From the NCBI RefSeq assembly GCF_023184515.1, contig NZ_JAAHBP010000012.1, positions 62,001 to 126,000 on the forward strand: DNA of 64,000 bases, given 5' to 3'. The notes under the pieces are model-generated. The model searched no databases, was not told where the DNA came from, and saw nothing but the letters and a program-made list of their open reading frames with translations. This stretch comes from Streptomyces sp. D2-8 (GTDB lineage Bacteria; Actinomycetota; Actinomycetes; Streptomycetales; Streptomycetaceae). The translations under genes were made by a program, and so were the position numbers. Positions 36,901 to 45,031 of this stretch are shown here, one piece after another (the first letter of the stretch is position 1; each line of letters begins with the position of its first letter).

Positions 36901-38671
36901 CGTCGACGGCCAGGTGACGGCCTACGCCTACGACAGGGCAGGACGCCTGCTGGAGGCAGCCGGACCGGACAGCGAACTCCGCTACCAGTACGACCGACGC
37001 GGACTCACCAAGACGGAACTGGTCGACGGCCGTCCTCTCTCATACGCGTACGACGCCCTGGGCCGCCGTACGCGCCGCACCACGCCCACCGGTCACGTCA
37101 CCTCCTACTCTTACGGCGCCGACGGACAACCCCACCGCGTGACCAGCGGCGGTCACCGAATCGACTTCACACACGACGCCGCCGGCCGGGAACTCGTCCG
37201 CGTCTTCGGCGACACGATCACCGTGTCCTCCGCCTGGGACGAGGCCGGACGGCTCTCCGCGCAGCACATCACCGCCGGCGGGCACAACGTCAACAGCCGC
37301 GCCTACTCCTACCGTGCCGACGGTTATCTGACCTCCGTAGCGGACCGGCTGTCGGGCACCCGCACCTTCGACCTCGACCGGGCGGGCCGGGTCACCGCCG
37401 TCCACGCCCAGGGCTGGACGGAGCGGTACGCCTACGACGACGCCGGCAACCAGACCTCGGCATCCTGGCCGTCCCGCCACCCCGGCAGCGAGGCCACCGG
37501 ACCGCGCGCCTACACCGGCACCACCCTCACCCGCGCCGGAGACGTCCGCTTCGAGTACGACGCCCTCGGCCGGGTCACCCTGCGGCAGAAGACCCGCCTC
37601 TCCCGCAAGCCGGACACCTGGCACTACGAGTGGGACACGGAGAATCGCCTCACCTCCGTGACCACCCCCGACGGAACGCGGTGGAGGTACCGCTACGACC
37701 CGCTCGGCCGCCGCACCGCGAAACAGCGCCTGGCGGCCGACGGCGACAGCGTGGCGGAGGAGGTCCGCTTCACCTGGGACGGCCTCACCCTGTGCGAACA
37801 GACCAGCCACCAGCCGGACGTCCCGAACACGGTCGCCCTCACCTGGGACCACCGGGACGTCGTCCCCCTGGCCCAGACCGAGCGCATCCTCACGGCCGAC
37901 GACCGCCAGGAGGAGATCGACCGCCGGTTCTTCGCCATCGCCACCGACCTCATCGGCACGCCGACCGAACTGATCGACGAGACGGGCGACATTGCGTGGC
38001 GTACCCGGAGCACGCTCTGGGGCACCACGGCCTGGTCCCGGGACAGCAACACCTACACCCCCCTCCGCTTCCCCGGCCAGTACTACGACCCCGAAACCGG
38101 CCTCCACTACAACTACTTCCGCCACTACGACCCCGAAACCGGCCGCTACACCTCCCCCGACCCCCTCGGCCTCGCTCCCGCCCCGAACCCCGTCACATAC
38201 GTGGACAACCCGCACAGCGGGTGCGACCCGCTGGGCCTCATGCCCAAGTACACGAAGGAGGAGAAGGCCCAGAAGCGGATCGACAAGATTGTGGACGAGG
38301 TCCTCGCGAGGGCACAGAACGGCGAGCTCAAGAAGCACGCCGACTACCACGGGGACACGACGCACGGCTTCACCGACGAACGGGTCCTGGAGATCCTGAA
38401 GAATCCCGATGCCGTGTACCAGTCACAGGGCCAGTCAGGGAACTTCCTCTTCCGCAAGGACAATGACATCGCCGTGGTCTACGGGCCCGGCGCCAAGCAG
38501 GGCCAGGCCATCACGGCGTACGGAGAGTCGGGTATCAAGGGTGACTCCGGCGCGAAGGCGCTCGGCGGCAGTCCGTCGGACCCCGGCAAGCCGGTCACCC
38601 ACGAGGACGTCGTGGAGGGCAGGATTCCCGGCAAGTTCGGCAACCTGGCCCCAGGAGTGCAGATCAGATGA
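33905..38671 (+). CDS. Rhs-repeat polymorphic toxin with T7SS-type secretion domain
   Basis: 1588 residues. The N-terminus (MGIGDFLSDITPDSVENAVE...WAGNRVEDAGNW) matches the putative T7SS secretion-signal domain found on actinobacterial Rhs proteins, followed by a long helical WXG-like region to about 250. A DUF6531-type entry (DPVDLASGRMFLPQTDLEIPG) begins near 417. YD/RHS repeats of the form GxxxxxxYDxxGR fill about 560-1380. The core ends with YYDPETGLHYNYFRHYDPET and PDPLGL near 1395-1445. The variable toxin tip (about 1447-1588) has HADYHGDTTHGFTDERVLEIL and GQAITAYGESGIKGDSGAKA. A nuclease fold is possible but unproven. The shell should encapsulate the tip until delivery to a rival cell. 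An immunity gene follows 7 bases later. GTG start. Confidence 0.9.
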   Translation: MGIGDFLSDITPDSVENAVEDGVEWAGNRVEDAGNWTADRLQDVGWESGADWVREQSRSVANRMGAEVDEMDLGQTEDKTRLIYGSASKINATADKLRAFQTAFDDAGDGLKGLDSSRLKGETADALRTAVSTQPPKWYAAADACAKALGALDAFAGTITWAQAQAQTAIDKWKEGVKASEDAAEAHRKKVDDFNSAVDRYNALPADKRDPGSLPPRPAATFEDPGKKLMQEAQDILAEARKQRNSAAETARTAVRAARDMAPQKPSYAEQLAGGFQEFQIMGDHVGGGIIKGTAGILNFVRSVNPVDPYNITHPAEYATSLNSLAAGLIVAANDPVGTGKQMVSDFMKDPAEGFGRLIPDLALTAATGGGGAAVKGIRIAGEAADAARVRKLVDDAPDGTHNRPDGERTTDGTDPVDLASGRMFLPQTDLEIPGILPLVFTRRTESGCTAGRFLGPSWTSTVDEHLRIDAIGVVHVTADGLLIPYPHPVPGAPTTPSSGRARTLLARDANGDYTVTDPDSGLTFHFTAPPGSEPGDDGTAWLSSVTDRNAHTITLDRTDDGLPLALVHSAGHQVKLATADGRITALSLAGAGEGGADLPLMNYGYQDGNLTTVTKPSGATTTFVYDDRRRVIAWIDSNNSRYDYIYDDRDRVVAEGGEAGHVQITLTYTEPDPQTGHRTTTLTTAAGHATRHVFGPGCRLLAVTDPLGQTTRFTYDALGNLRTRTDPLGLTTAFSYDEDSRVVSATRPDGSELRTVRGRFGLPVEVVGPDGARMVHEFDERGNRTAVTDPAGSTTRYTYDHAGRLTSVTDALGATTRVACDAAGLPVEVTDPGGAVTRTERDGLGRPVRITDPVGGVTHLEWHADGQLSRRTGPDGATESWTYDGEGNLLTHTDASGGVSRFEYTHFDLPVAHTRPDGARYEFEHDAELRLTRVINPQGLTWTYDYDAAGDIVSETDFDGRTLTYRVDAAGRLAARTDALGRTISFERDQLGQVVRKDVDGQVTAYAYDRAGRLLEAAGPDSELRYQYDRRGLTKTELVDGRPLSYAYDALGRRTRRTTPTGHVTSYSYGADGQPHRVTSGGHRIDFTHDAAGRELVRVFGDTITVSSAWDEAGRLSAQHITAGGHNVNSRAYSYRADGYLTSVADRLSGTRTFDLDRAGRVTAVHAQGWTERYAYDDAGNQTSASWPSRHPGSEATGPRAYTGTTLTRAGDVRFEYDALGRVTLRQKTRLSRKPDTWHYEWDTENRLTSVTTPDGTRWRYRYDPLGRRTAKQRLAADGDSVAEEVRFTWDGLTLCEQTSHQPDVPNTVALTWDHRDVVPLAQTERILTADDRQEEIDRRFFAIATDLIGTPTELIDETGDIAWRTRSTLWGTTAWSRDSNTYTPLRFPGQYYDPETGLHYNYFRHYDPETGRYTSPDPLGLAPAPNPVTYVDNPHSGCDPLGLMPKYTKEEKAQKRIDKIVDEVLARAQNGELKKHADYHGDTTHGFTDERVLEILKNPDAVYQSQGQSGNFLFRKDNDIAVVYGPGAKQGQAITAYGESGIKGDSGAKALGGSPSDPGKPVTHEDVVEGRIPGKFGNLAPGVQIR

Positions 38672-38678
38672 GGCAGGA

Positions 38679-39437
38679 ATGACCACGAAACTGTCGTTTG
38701 ACGGCGACTGGCGCGCAACAGTGACGGACGATCCGCTGCACATCACTCCCCGTTTCACCGGCGACTCCGTGGATCTCGCGCGGTACGCGGACGTGAGCGA
38801 GCGTGAGCGGTTGCTCGCGGACACCTTCGGCAGCCAGCACTGGCTGTGGGACACGCCGGACGTCTTCCGGTTCGCCCCGGACAGCCGGAAGCTGGTCGGG
38901 GCCGAACTCCAGCTGCCGTACGTGTACGCCGCCGCCGAGACCTCCACCCGCCTTCCCGTCATGCCCGCCGTACGCCCGGGCGGGCTCCGCGCGGACGAGG
39001 TCAAGGACTTCCGGCACGAGATGTGCACGGTGCTGTGCCGCGCTCCCGGCGATGCCGTGCTGACCTGCCTGCGCGACCTCGACGTCCTCGACGAACCGCT
39101 GGAAGCCGGCATCGGCATTGCCCCCGACGTGGCGCTCCTCGTCCAGCACGGCACCGTCGTCGGCTGGAGCCTCACCGACCCCGCGCGCTACCTGACCACC
39201 AGCTTCGCCGCCCCCGACCCGGCTCCCCCCGTCCCGGCCACCCGCCGCCTGCTCACCGAATGCCTGGACCTGGTCACCACGCCAGTGGTCGACGACCTGG
39301 TCGACGGTGAACCGGCCGCCCTGGCCCGCCTCCAGGCCGCCGACAAGGCCCTGCGCGAACAACGCCAGGACCGGCACCGGGCCGACGCCCTGCTCGAGCT
39401 GATCGCCACCTACGTGGAGGACTACGGGAACTGGTGA
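38679..39437 (+). CDS. Probable immunity protein of the Rhs toxin
   Basis: 252 residues from the ATG 7 bases after the toxin stop. No signal peptide or membrane helix. Unrecognised family, with a Trp-rich start (SFDGDWRATVTDDPLHITPRF; GSQHWLWDTPDVFRF), GLRADEVKDFRHEMCTVLC and a repeated LVQHGTVVGWSLT element. Location and an obvious decayed paralogue next to a stray toxin tip downstream (39666-40310) argue that it neutralises the Rhs toxin tip in the producing cell. Confidence 0.7.
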   Translation: MTTKLSFDGDWRATVTDDPLHITPRFTGDSVDLARYADVSERERLLADTFGSQHWLWDTPDVFRFAPDSRKLVGAELQLPYVYAAAETSTRLPVMPAVRPGGLRADEVKDFRHEMCTVLCRAPGDAVLTCLRDLDVLDEPLEAGIGIAPDVALLVQHGTVVGWSLTDPARYLTTSFAAPDPAPPVPATRRLLTECLDLVTTPVVDDLVDGEPAALARLQAADKALREQRQDRHRADALLELIATYVEDYGNW

Positions 39438-39665
39438 ACGAGGACGAAGACCAAGGAACCGGGGGGGATGGGTGCGGCGGTCTGTGCGGATCGACGGGCG
39501 GGCGCCGACCATGGCACTGCGGCAAGGTCCTGACGGCGTACGACCCGTCGGGCATGAGGAGTAACTCTGGCGCCACGGCGCTGGCAGCCTCCCCACCGCT
39601 CCCCATTCCGGCTTAGACCGGCTGCACGGCTCCCGCTGTGCAGATTCGATAAGGCGGCAGTCACC

Positions 39666-40198
39666 ATGAGACTCACCCTCGACGACAACTGGACCGCTAC
39701 GGTGACGGACGATCCACTGCGCAGCACCCCGCACTTCGACTTCCCGGGCCAGTGTGTACGCATCGCGGAGTACGCGGACGTGACGGAATGGCAGCGGTTC
39801 CTCGTGGAGACCTTCGGCAGCCGGGAGTGGCTGTGGGACGCTCCCGACGAGCTCCGGTTCGACCAGGCCGACCGGGCACTGGTCGGCGCCGGGTTCCGGT
39901 TGCCCTATGAGGCCGCCGATGCCGAGGACTCCGCCCGCCTTCCCGCCACCCCCCGTCCGCCCGGGCGGCCTTCGCGCTGACGAAGCCCGGGACTTCCGCC
40001 TGGAGGTAACCACGGAGCTCTGCCGCGCCCCCCGGAGACACCGCGCTCACCTGCCTACGCGACCTCGACGTCCTGGACGAGCCGCAGGAGGCCCACATCG
40101 GCATCGCCTCCGACGTGGCGCTCCTCGTCCAGCACGGCACCGTCGTCGGCTGGAGCCTCACCTACCCCGCGCGCTACCTGACCACCGGCTTCGCCACC
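39666..40198 (+). pseudogene. Decayed paralogue of the immunity gene
   Basis: It starts as MRLTLDDNWTATVTDDPL and continues in step with the intact gene (AEYADVTEWQRFLVETFGS, then EWLWDAPDELRF) until 39980. It then shifts frame twice: GLRADEARDFRLEVTTELC lies in a second frame, and DLDVLDEPQEAHIGI with VALLVQHGTVVGWSLTYPA in a third. Two small indels have therefore broken it. It runs straight into a stray toxin tip. Confidence 0.8.
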
Positions 40199-40320
40199 CC
40201 CGAAGGGGTCGTCTCCCAAGTCGGCCAGGCCATCACGGCGTTCGGGCCGTCGAGGATCAGGGGCGGCGGCTCCGGTGTGACGGCAATCGGCCCCAAGCCC
40301 GGGGTCCGATCATCACCGGT
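40199..40320 (+). pseudogene. Stray Rhs toxin tip fragment
   Basis: In the frame of the last piece of the decayed immunity gene the sequence reads GQAITAFGPSRIRGGGSGV and TAIGPKPG, matching GQAITAYGESGIKGDSGA and KALGGSPSDPG from the tip of the intact Rhs toxin. Only about 35 residues remain. It marks where a displaced toxin/immunity cassette has recombined. Confidence 0.65.
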
Positions 40321-40369
40321 TCTACGAAGGCGGCTGAATGCCGTGGGGTCCGACGAAAGGTCAGGGTTC

Positions 40370-40807
40370 ATGAACGACCGGCAGGCACCGGAGTGGCTGG
40401 ACACCCTTGGGCGCTGCGGGCTTGAGGTGACGGGGAAGGCGGCATCTGACAGCCCACTTGTGAACGCCGCCATCTATGCGGTCAGCGGATTCGAGGGGGA
40501 GCCGGTCACCGCAATCCTCGCCGCCACCCCCCACGCCGCCGACGGACTGGACGAGGCGTGGCATCGCCATGCTGCGCAAGCTTCGCTCTACGGGGAGAAC
40601 GGAGAGTTCCTCATCCTCCCACCCGTACCTGGCGGGAGCCAGGTCGGCTGGGTGCGTGTAAAAGACCCGGTCGGCAAGAACCTCCCCTCCCGAATCTGCG
40701 CGGCGACGGGTTCCCCCGAGTTCATGGCCGTTTCAGTTGACGGCCGCCACCTGTGTGCCGCCTCGGTCGAAGAATCCGAATACTGGGTCGTAGTGCACGA
40801 ATTCTGA
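40370..40807 (+). CDS. Small protein, probable orphan immunity protein
   Basis: 145 residues from the ATG at 40370 (AAGG upstream). No membrane helix or signal. Not a family I recognise; it contains GNGEFLILPPVPGGSQVGWV-like strands (actual text ENGEFLILPPVPGGSQVGWV) and ends WVVVHEF. It follows directly after a toxin-tip remnant, the position of an immunity gene. Unrelated in sequence to the immunity protein at 38679-39437, so it would protect against a different tip. Confidence 0.55.
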   Translation: MNDRQAPEWLDTLGRCGLEVTGKAASDSPLVNAAIYAVSGFEGEPVTAILAATPHAADGLDEAWHRHAAQASLYGENGEFLILPPVPGGSQVGWVRVKDPVGKNLPSRICAATGSPEFMAVSVDGRHLCAASVEESEYWVVVHEF

Positions 40808-40867
40808 GGTCCGATAAGCTTCACGAGCCCCATTTCCCGGTCGGTTTGAGTGATGCGTTCGGTCAGC

Positions 40868-41165
40868 GCGCTGGGTCAGGGCCCGGTAGACCTTTCGAGC
40901 CACGAATCGTTTGAGGCAGCGCATGATGTCCTTCTTGTTCATCCCTTGCTTGGCGCGGCGTTCGACCTAGGTGCGGGCGCGTTCGTCGAAGCGAATGCGG
41001 GTGAGCACGATGGATTGCAGGGCATTGTTGGCGGCCCGGTCGCCGCCGCGGTTGAGGCGGCGGCGGTGCTACGTCCGGACGTGGCCGGCGTCGGCGCGAC
41101 CCCGGCCACGTGCGCGAACACGGCTTCCGAGCGCATCCGGTGGAAGGCATCGAGCAGGCTCGAAG
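40868..41165 (-). pseudogene. IS110-family transposase C-terminal remnant
   Basis: Pieces of the IS110 C-terminal (transposase_20) region appear in two minus-strand frames: SEAVFAHVAGVAPTPATSGR, then after a frameshift MNKKDIMRCLKRFVARKVYR. The N-terminal DEDD catalytic domain is absent. It is fused upstream to a restriction-enzyme remnant. Inactive debris. Confidence 0.65.
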
Positions 41166-41254
41166 GCGATCAGCCGGCCGGCCAGCTGTTCCAGTGCTTC
41201 GCCGCGGAACCCTCCCCGCGGCGGGAGCCTTCTTCGGCGACCCTGTCGATAATG

Positions 41255-41470
41255 TGCCGGGGCCCATGGCGGGCTTGACGATCGTCACCTGCTCGTCCGC
41301 GAAGCCCTCCACACAGCCCAGGTGGGTGCGCAGGACGGCGTCGGTGAAGCGAACCATCTCCTTCACCAGACGAGGCGGGGTGTAGTACGTGCCGGGGCGT
41401 TTACGCAGCTCGCGGTCGTATTGCCTGGAGGAGATCCTCGTAGAGAGCACGTGCACGGAGAACAGGGCCG
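41255..41470 (-). pseudogene. Remnant of a type ISP restriction-modification enzyme
   Basis: The minus strand encodes LYEDLLQA, then one frame over YDRELRKRPGTYYTPPRLV, KEMVRFTDAVLRT, GCVEGFADEQVTIVKPAMGPGT. This is the entry to the N6-adenine methyltransferase domain of type ISP enzymes, with the SAM-binding motif (usually DPAMGTGT) altered to KPAMGPGT. One extra base breaks the frame and both flanks are missing. A phage-defence gene probably stood here once. Confidence 0.65.
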
Positions 41471-41668
41471 TGGGAGCTGGGAGCATCGTGACGCCCCGGC
41501 AGATGTACACCGCGAGGAGACGACCGCAAAGGCTTGGTCGAGAACGTCCTCGGCCAAGCCGCGCTTGGGCCCGGCACTCGCTTGGGCCGGATTGTGACCG
41601 ACCAGGGAGGCAGGAATTCCCGATGGCTGGAATTCCCCAGCCATGCGACCGGCCCAGAGCCCCGAGAC

Positions 41669-42001
41669 GAGCGTCATCCGAGCGTCAAGAAGCTTCCAAC
41701 CAAGTCGCGAGGGTGTCGCCGATGCGTACGCCTCCCCCACGAAGTCGCAGGTCGCAGCCTTCACAGGGCGTCCCGCCCGCTCGACCCGCTACACGGAGGG
41801 AAACAGGTCGAGCGACCACAACGCGCCGCAAAAGCGCAGGTCAGGCACCCTTCGCGATCGGTTCCAGAATCGCCACACACTCCACATGCGACGTCATCGG
41901 AAACATGTCACCGCAGCTGGGAAACGAAAAAGTGCAGGTCAGACGTGATTTCTCGAGTCTGGCAGGGGACGTCGGGCGCTCGGGGCGTCATATGAGCGTC
42001 A
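41669..42001. repeat. Element junction A (complete att-like structure)
   Basis: From left to right: doublet GAGCGTCA-TCC-GAGCGTCA plus AGAAG (41669-41692); GCAGGTC (41747-41753); a 35-base block with GCTCGACC/GGTCGAGC inverted arms (41779-41813); GCAGGTC (41836-41842); the 23-codon minus-strand methyltransferase end DMFPMTSHVECVAILEP... stop (41841-41909); GCAGGTC (41934-41940); doublet GGGCGTCA-TAT-GAGCGTCA plus CGGC (41983-42005). Every item recurs at the same distance, within 1-2 bases, in junction B. The right half also recurs in junction C. Confidence 0.8.
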
Positions 42002-42552
42002 CGGCTCCCGTTCGACCAAGCCGTTCCACGGACTGGCCGACTGTCGCCCGACGTATCCGGACGCACGAGACAGCCGGGCATCGGCAACGTGCTGTCATGG
42101 CGCGGCACCCGCCCCTGCGCCCTCTCGCACCGCGCGCGGCGGCGGGGCACATTCCGCGACGTCACCTGCTTCAGTTCGGCAGGGGCACCCACCGGCGCCC
42201 GCGCGGACCGCGGGCGCCGGTGGGTCGCGACGGACTGAACAAGCCCGCAGGACGTAGGTGTTCGGGGCCACGACGTTCACCTCGGCGGCACCGAACAGGC
42301 CGTTGCCAGCCGACTGCATCGCCAGTAGCCCGGGCTCGGCGGCCGCGGCGGAGGCACCGTTTCCGGCGGCGAGCGGCGCCCGCCGGAGCGGCGCCCGCCG
42401 GGTGTCCGCCTCCGTCCCTGACGCCCTGCCGGCGGCCTCCGCGCCGGCCCCTCCTGCCGAGCGATCGTTGAGGCAGAAGGGTGACGGCCGGAACAGCCAG
42501 GAGCCGTGGCGCGTGCCGGGCGTCGGCCTGGCCTTCCGGTAGTGCGCGGAAG
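42002..42552. other. Gene-poor left end of element 2 with a strong hairpin
   Basis: A perfect 17-bp stem with a 5-base loop lies at 42187-42225, a likely bidirectional terminator. A 15-bp unit is tandemly duplicated at 42372-42401. An Ala/Gly-rich minus-strand frame (ending near GNGLFGAAEVNVVAPNTYVL) approaches the hairpin, but I see no credible start or family, so I do not call a gene. Confidence 0.5.
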
Positions 42553-43254
42553 CTACGGGAGGGTCGGGACCGTCGGCGGCTTCGCCGTGCCCGGGACGTA
42601 GTCGAAGTTGGGCGTGAGCGTGCCGAAGAGGCTGCCGGCGCGCGGGGCTGTGGCTCCGGTGGCGGCCGCGAAGAGGTTTGCGGCTTGCTGGGTGACGTAG
42701 AACGGGGCCTTCTTGATGCGGAAGCCCGTGGCGCTCGGGCGGGCGCCGGCCATGACCTCGCCATAGGTGGACTCGGCGATCACTACTTCCTCAAGGAGCG
42801 CCTTGCCGTCGATCGACACGCCTGCGGAGTAGGCGGGCGTCGGCATGACGCGGATGAACGTGGACTTGAGGGTGATCGTCTTGCCGGATCCTTGGTGCTG
42901 GATCTTGAGGCCGCCGGGGTAGAAGATACGGCCCTTGGAGTCGAGGCCGTCACCGGCCGTCGAACCGATCGGCATGCTGAAGCCCCGGCCGTCGGCGTCC
43001 ATGACGAACGGGCTGATGGCCTCCATGGTGATGCCCTCGCGCTCCATCCAGGCGAGAGTCTCGTCACCGATCTCCACCTGCGCATCGCCCCAGGGGGAGA
43101 TGTAGGCGCCCGGCAGCGGCTCGGCGGCGGCTGCCGTCCTGGTGGCGCTGGTCGACTGCTGGGCGGCCGCTCCGGGCGAGGCCAGGCCGAGCGGTACGGA
43201 GAGCGCGGCCACGGCGGCGAGGACGGTGAGACGGCGGAGTGCGTGCATGCGCAT
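42553..43254 (-). CDS. Secreted protein of unknown function
   Basis: 233 residues from the ATG at 43254 (a second ATG lies two codons on). Clear signal peptide: basic start MRMHALRR, hydrophobic core LTVLAAVAALSVPLGLA, then AAA-QQ. The mature part is beta-rich: GAYISPWGDAQVEIGDETL, GRIFYPGGLKIQHQGSGKTI, then FIRVMPTPAYSAGVSIDGK. The spacing faintly recalls HtaA-like outside domains, but I cannot assign it. It is divergent from the DUF4331 operon with a 289-base gap, so the two may share control. Outside the cell or wall-associated. Confidence 0.65.
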   Translation of the reverse strand: MRMHALRRLTVLAAVAALSVPLGLASPGAAAQQSTSATRTAAAAEPLPGAYISPWGDAQVEIGDETLAWMEREGITMEAISPFVMDADGRGFSMPIGSTAGDGLDSKGRIFYPGGLKIQHQGSGKTITLKSTFIRVMPTPAYSAGVSIDGKALLEEVVIAESTYGEVMAGARPSATGFRIKKAPFYVTQQAANLFAAATGATAPRAGSLFGTLTPNFDYVPGTAKPPTVPTLP

Positions 43255-43543
43255 AAGCGTTTCCAGTCTGTGAGGGGGGTGAAGGCGTCGGAGTCCTTCC
43301 TGGATAGGCCCAACAGTGGGGTGAAGAGGCCCAGTTCGACGTCGAGGCAACGACGCGGAGGAAGATCGACGCAGCGGCGAGTATGCCCATGGATGCATGG
43401 CTTTGCGACCGTGAGGGCGGGCTTGTTAGCCCGTCCGGGCGAAAAGAGTCCCGCGACGAGTGGTCTGCGATGAGTAACGGTCGCGCCAAGATCACATGCG
43501 CTGTTGGCTGGAGCGCCCCCCACCCACAGCCCTGGAGACACGC

Positions 43544-45031
43544 GTGCCGGGAACCCCCCAAACATCTGGAATCAACCCACTGTCCCGTCGGCGGCTCGCT
43601 GTCCTGGCCGCCACCACTGCCGCATTCACCGCCGCTGCCCTGTCCGGGCAGTTCACGGGCACCAGCGAGGCGGGCGGGCACATCGACGCCCCGTCGACCG
43701 TTCTCGACTCCCCGGCGGACCTGACCGACGTGTATGCCTTCACCAGCCCGGACAACGCGGACATGGTCACGCTCATCGCGAACGTCCGCCCCTTCCAAGT
43801 GCCCGGTACCGCGGCCAACGCGCTGGTGGACTTCCCGTTCGCGACCGGTGCCCGGTACGAGATCCACGCGGACGCCGATGGTGACGGGGCGCCCGACACC
43901 ACCTACCGCTGGACCTTCCGGGACGAGGACCGCAGGCCGTTCGGGACAGGGCCGAAGGTCGGGCCCCTGCCGGTGAACTCGCTCGACGACCGGTCGCTCG
44001 GGGTACGCCAGAAGTACACCCTGGAGAAGGTCAAGGCGGGCGGCGTCAGCCAGACGCTGCTGAAGGACGCGATTGCCTCCCCCACCCACACCGGCCGGGC
44101 TCTGATGCCCGACTACGGCAAGTTGCGGACACAGGCGATCCGCCAACTCCCTGGCGGCGGCCGGACCGTGGCCACGCAGGCGGCGGAGTCGTTCAAAGCC
44201 GATACCCAGGTCTTCGGCCTGTACACGGTCGGCACCCGCGGCCCGGTACCGGGATGGCTGCCCGATGCCCAGCCACTGTCGGCGCTGAACGTGAACAGCC
44301 TGGTCCTGCAAGTGCCCAAGAGCGAGATCGCCCTGAACGGCGACCCGAAGCGCAACCCGGTCGTCGGCGTGTGGGCGTCAGTCTCCCGGCAAGGCGCGAA
44401 CCTGGAGCGCAGTCTCTCGGCGCAGGCCCCCACCTTCCGGCAGGTCTCCCGGCACGGCATGCCGCACGTCGCGTTCGCGCTGTTCGGCTCCACCATCGGG
44501 CTGGCCAGGCCCGGCGGGCCCGAGGACCGGCTTCAGGCCCGCGCACCGAAGGACGACCACCGGGAGAGCGACTTCCTGGCCGCCACCCTCGACCCCGTAC
44601 CGCCGCACCGGATCGAGAGGGCACAGGGCCGCAAAGCACCGGCGACCCCGCGCCACGACATCCAGGCCCTGTTCATGAAGGGCATCGGTAAGGACAACGG
44701 AGCCGCGTTCGGCTTCGACCTCAACACCCACACGATGAACGCCGACGCCGACCCGAGGCGCATCGTGCTCGCCGAGCAACTGCGCCTGAACCTCAGCACC
44801 CCCGTCACCACCAGCCCGAAAGCGCACGGTGTCCTCGACGGGGACCTCCAGGGCTTCCCGAACGGGCGGCGACTCAACGACAACATCGACGGGCCGCTGA
44901 TCCGGATGCTGGAGGGCGAGCCCGCCGGGCCGTCCGCCGCGGGGCTCCTCCCGCAGCCGGTCGTCGGTCTGGAGCCGGCCGACGCCCAGACCGTCTTCCC
45001 GTACCTCAACCTCCCGCACGCGGGCCCGTGA
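43544..45031 (+). CDS. DUF4331-family secreted protein
   Basis: 495 residues from a GTG at 43544 with GGAG seven bases upstream; the frame is open to an ATG at 43496 that lacks a good ribosome site. An N-terminal RRRLAVLAATTAAFTAAAL signal suggests export, with a twin-arginine-like look. The DUF4331 hallmark SEAGGHIDAPSTVLDSPADLTDVYAFTS is intact, followed by calcium-site-like DADGDGAPDTTYRW and later SRHGMPHVAFALFG. Members are outside or periplasmic proteins of unknown function. It overlaps the TPR gene by four bases and leads an operon ending in a NicO-type transporter, suggesting a metal- or surface-related role. Confidence 0.85.
   Translation: MPGTPQTSGINPLSRRRLAVLAATTAAFTAAALSGQFTGTSEAGGHIDAPSTVLDSPADLTDVYAFTSPDNADMVTLIANVRPFQVPGTAANALVDFPFATGARYEIHADADGDGAPDTTYRWTFRDEDRRPFGTGPKVGPLPVNSLDDRSLGVRQKYTLEKVKAGGVSQTLLKDAIASPTHTGRALMPDYGKLRTQAIRQLPGGGRTVATQAAESFKADTQVFGLYTVGTRGPVPGWLPDAQPLSALNVNSLVLQVPKSEIALNGDPKRNPVVGVWASVSRQGANLERSLSAQAPTFRQVSRHGMPHVAFALFGSTIGLARPGGPEDRLQARAPKDDHRESDFLAATLDPVPPHRIERAQGRKAPATPRHDIQALFMKGIGKDNGAAFGFDLNTHTMNADADPRRIVLAEQLRLNLSTPVTTSPKAHGVLDGDLQGFPNGRRLNDNIDGPLIRMLEGEPAGPSAAGLLPQPVVGLEPADAQTVFPYLNLPHAGP

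Larger units (their letters stand above)
29386..41909. mobile_element. Putative integrative element 1 (cargo: polymorphic toxins)
   Basis: About 12.5 kb between junction C and junction A. Its left end carries the right-type arm and its right end the left-type arm, the order expected for one element in a tandem array inserted at a gene's 3' end. Cargo: MacB-type permease remnant, ISL3 and IS110 remnants, a broken Rhs/Hint toxin with a possible immunity gene, an intact T7SS-type Rhs toxin with accessory and immunity genes, and a type ISP restriction remnant. No integrase is visible, so it looks like a cis-mobilisable derivative. The ends are inferred from repeat positions. Confidence 0.6.

Noticed and set aside
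42171-42764. Leftward Arg/Pro-rich 197-residue frame at the left of element 2
   Set aside because: It overlaps the secreted-protein gene in another frame and crosses a strong hairpin; composition is that of a shadow frame.
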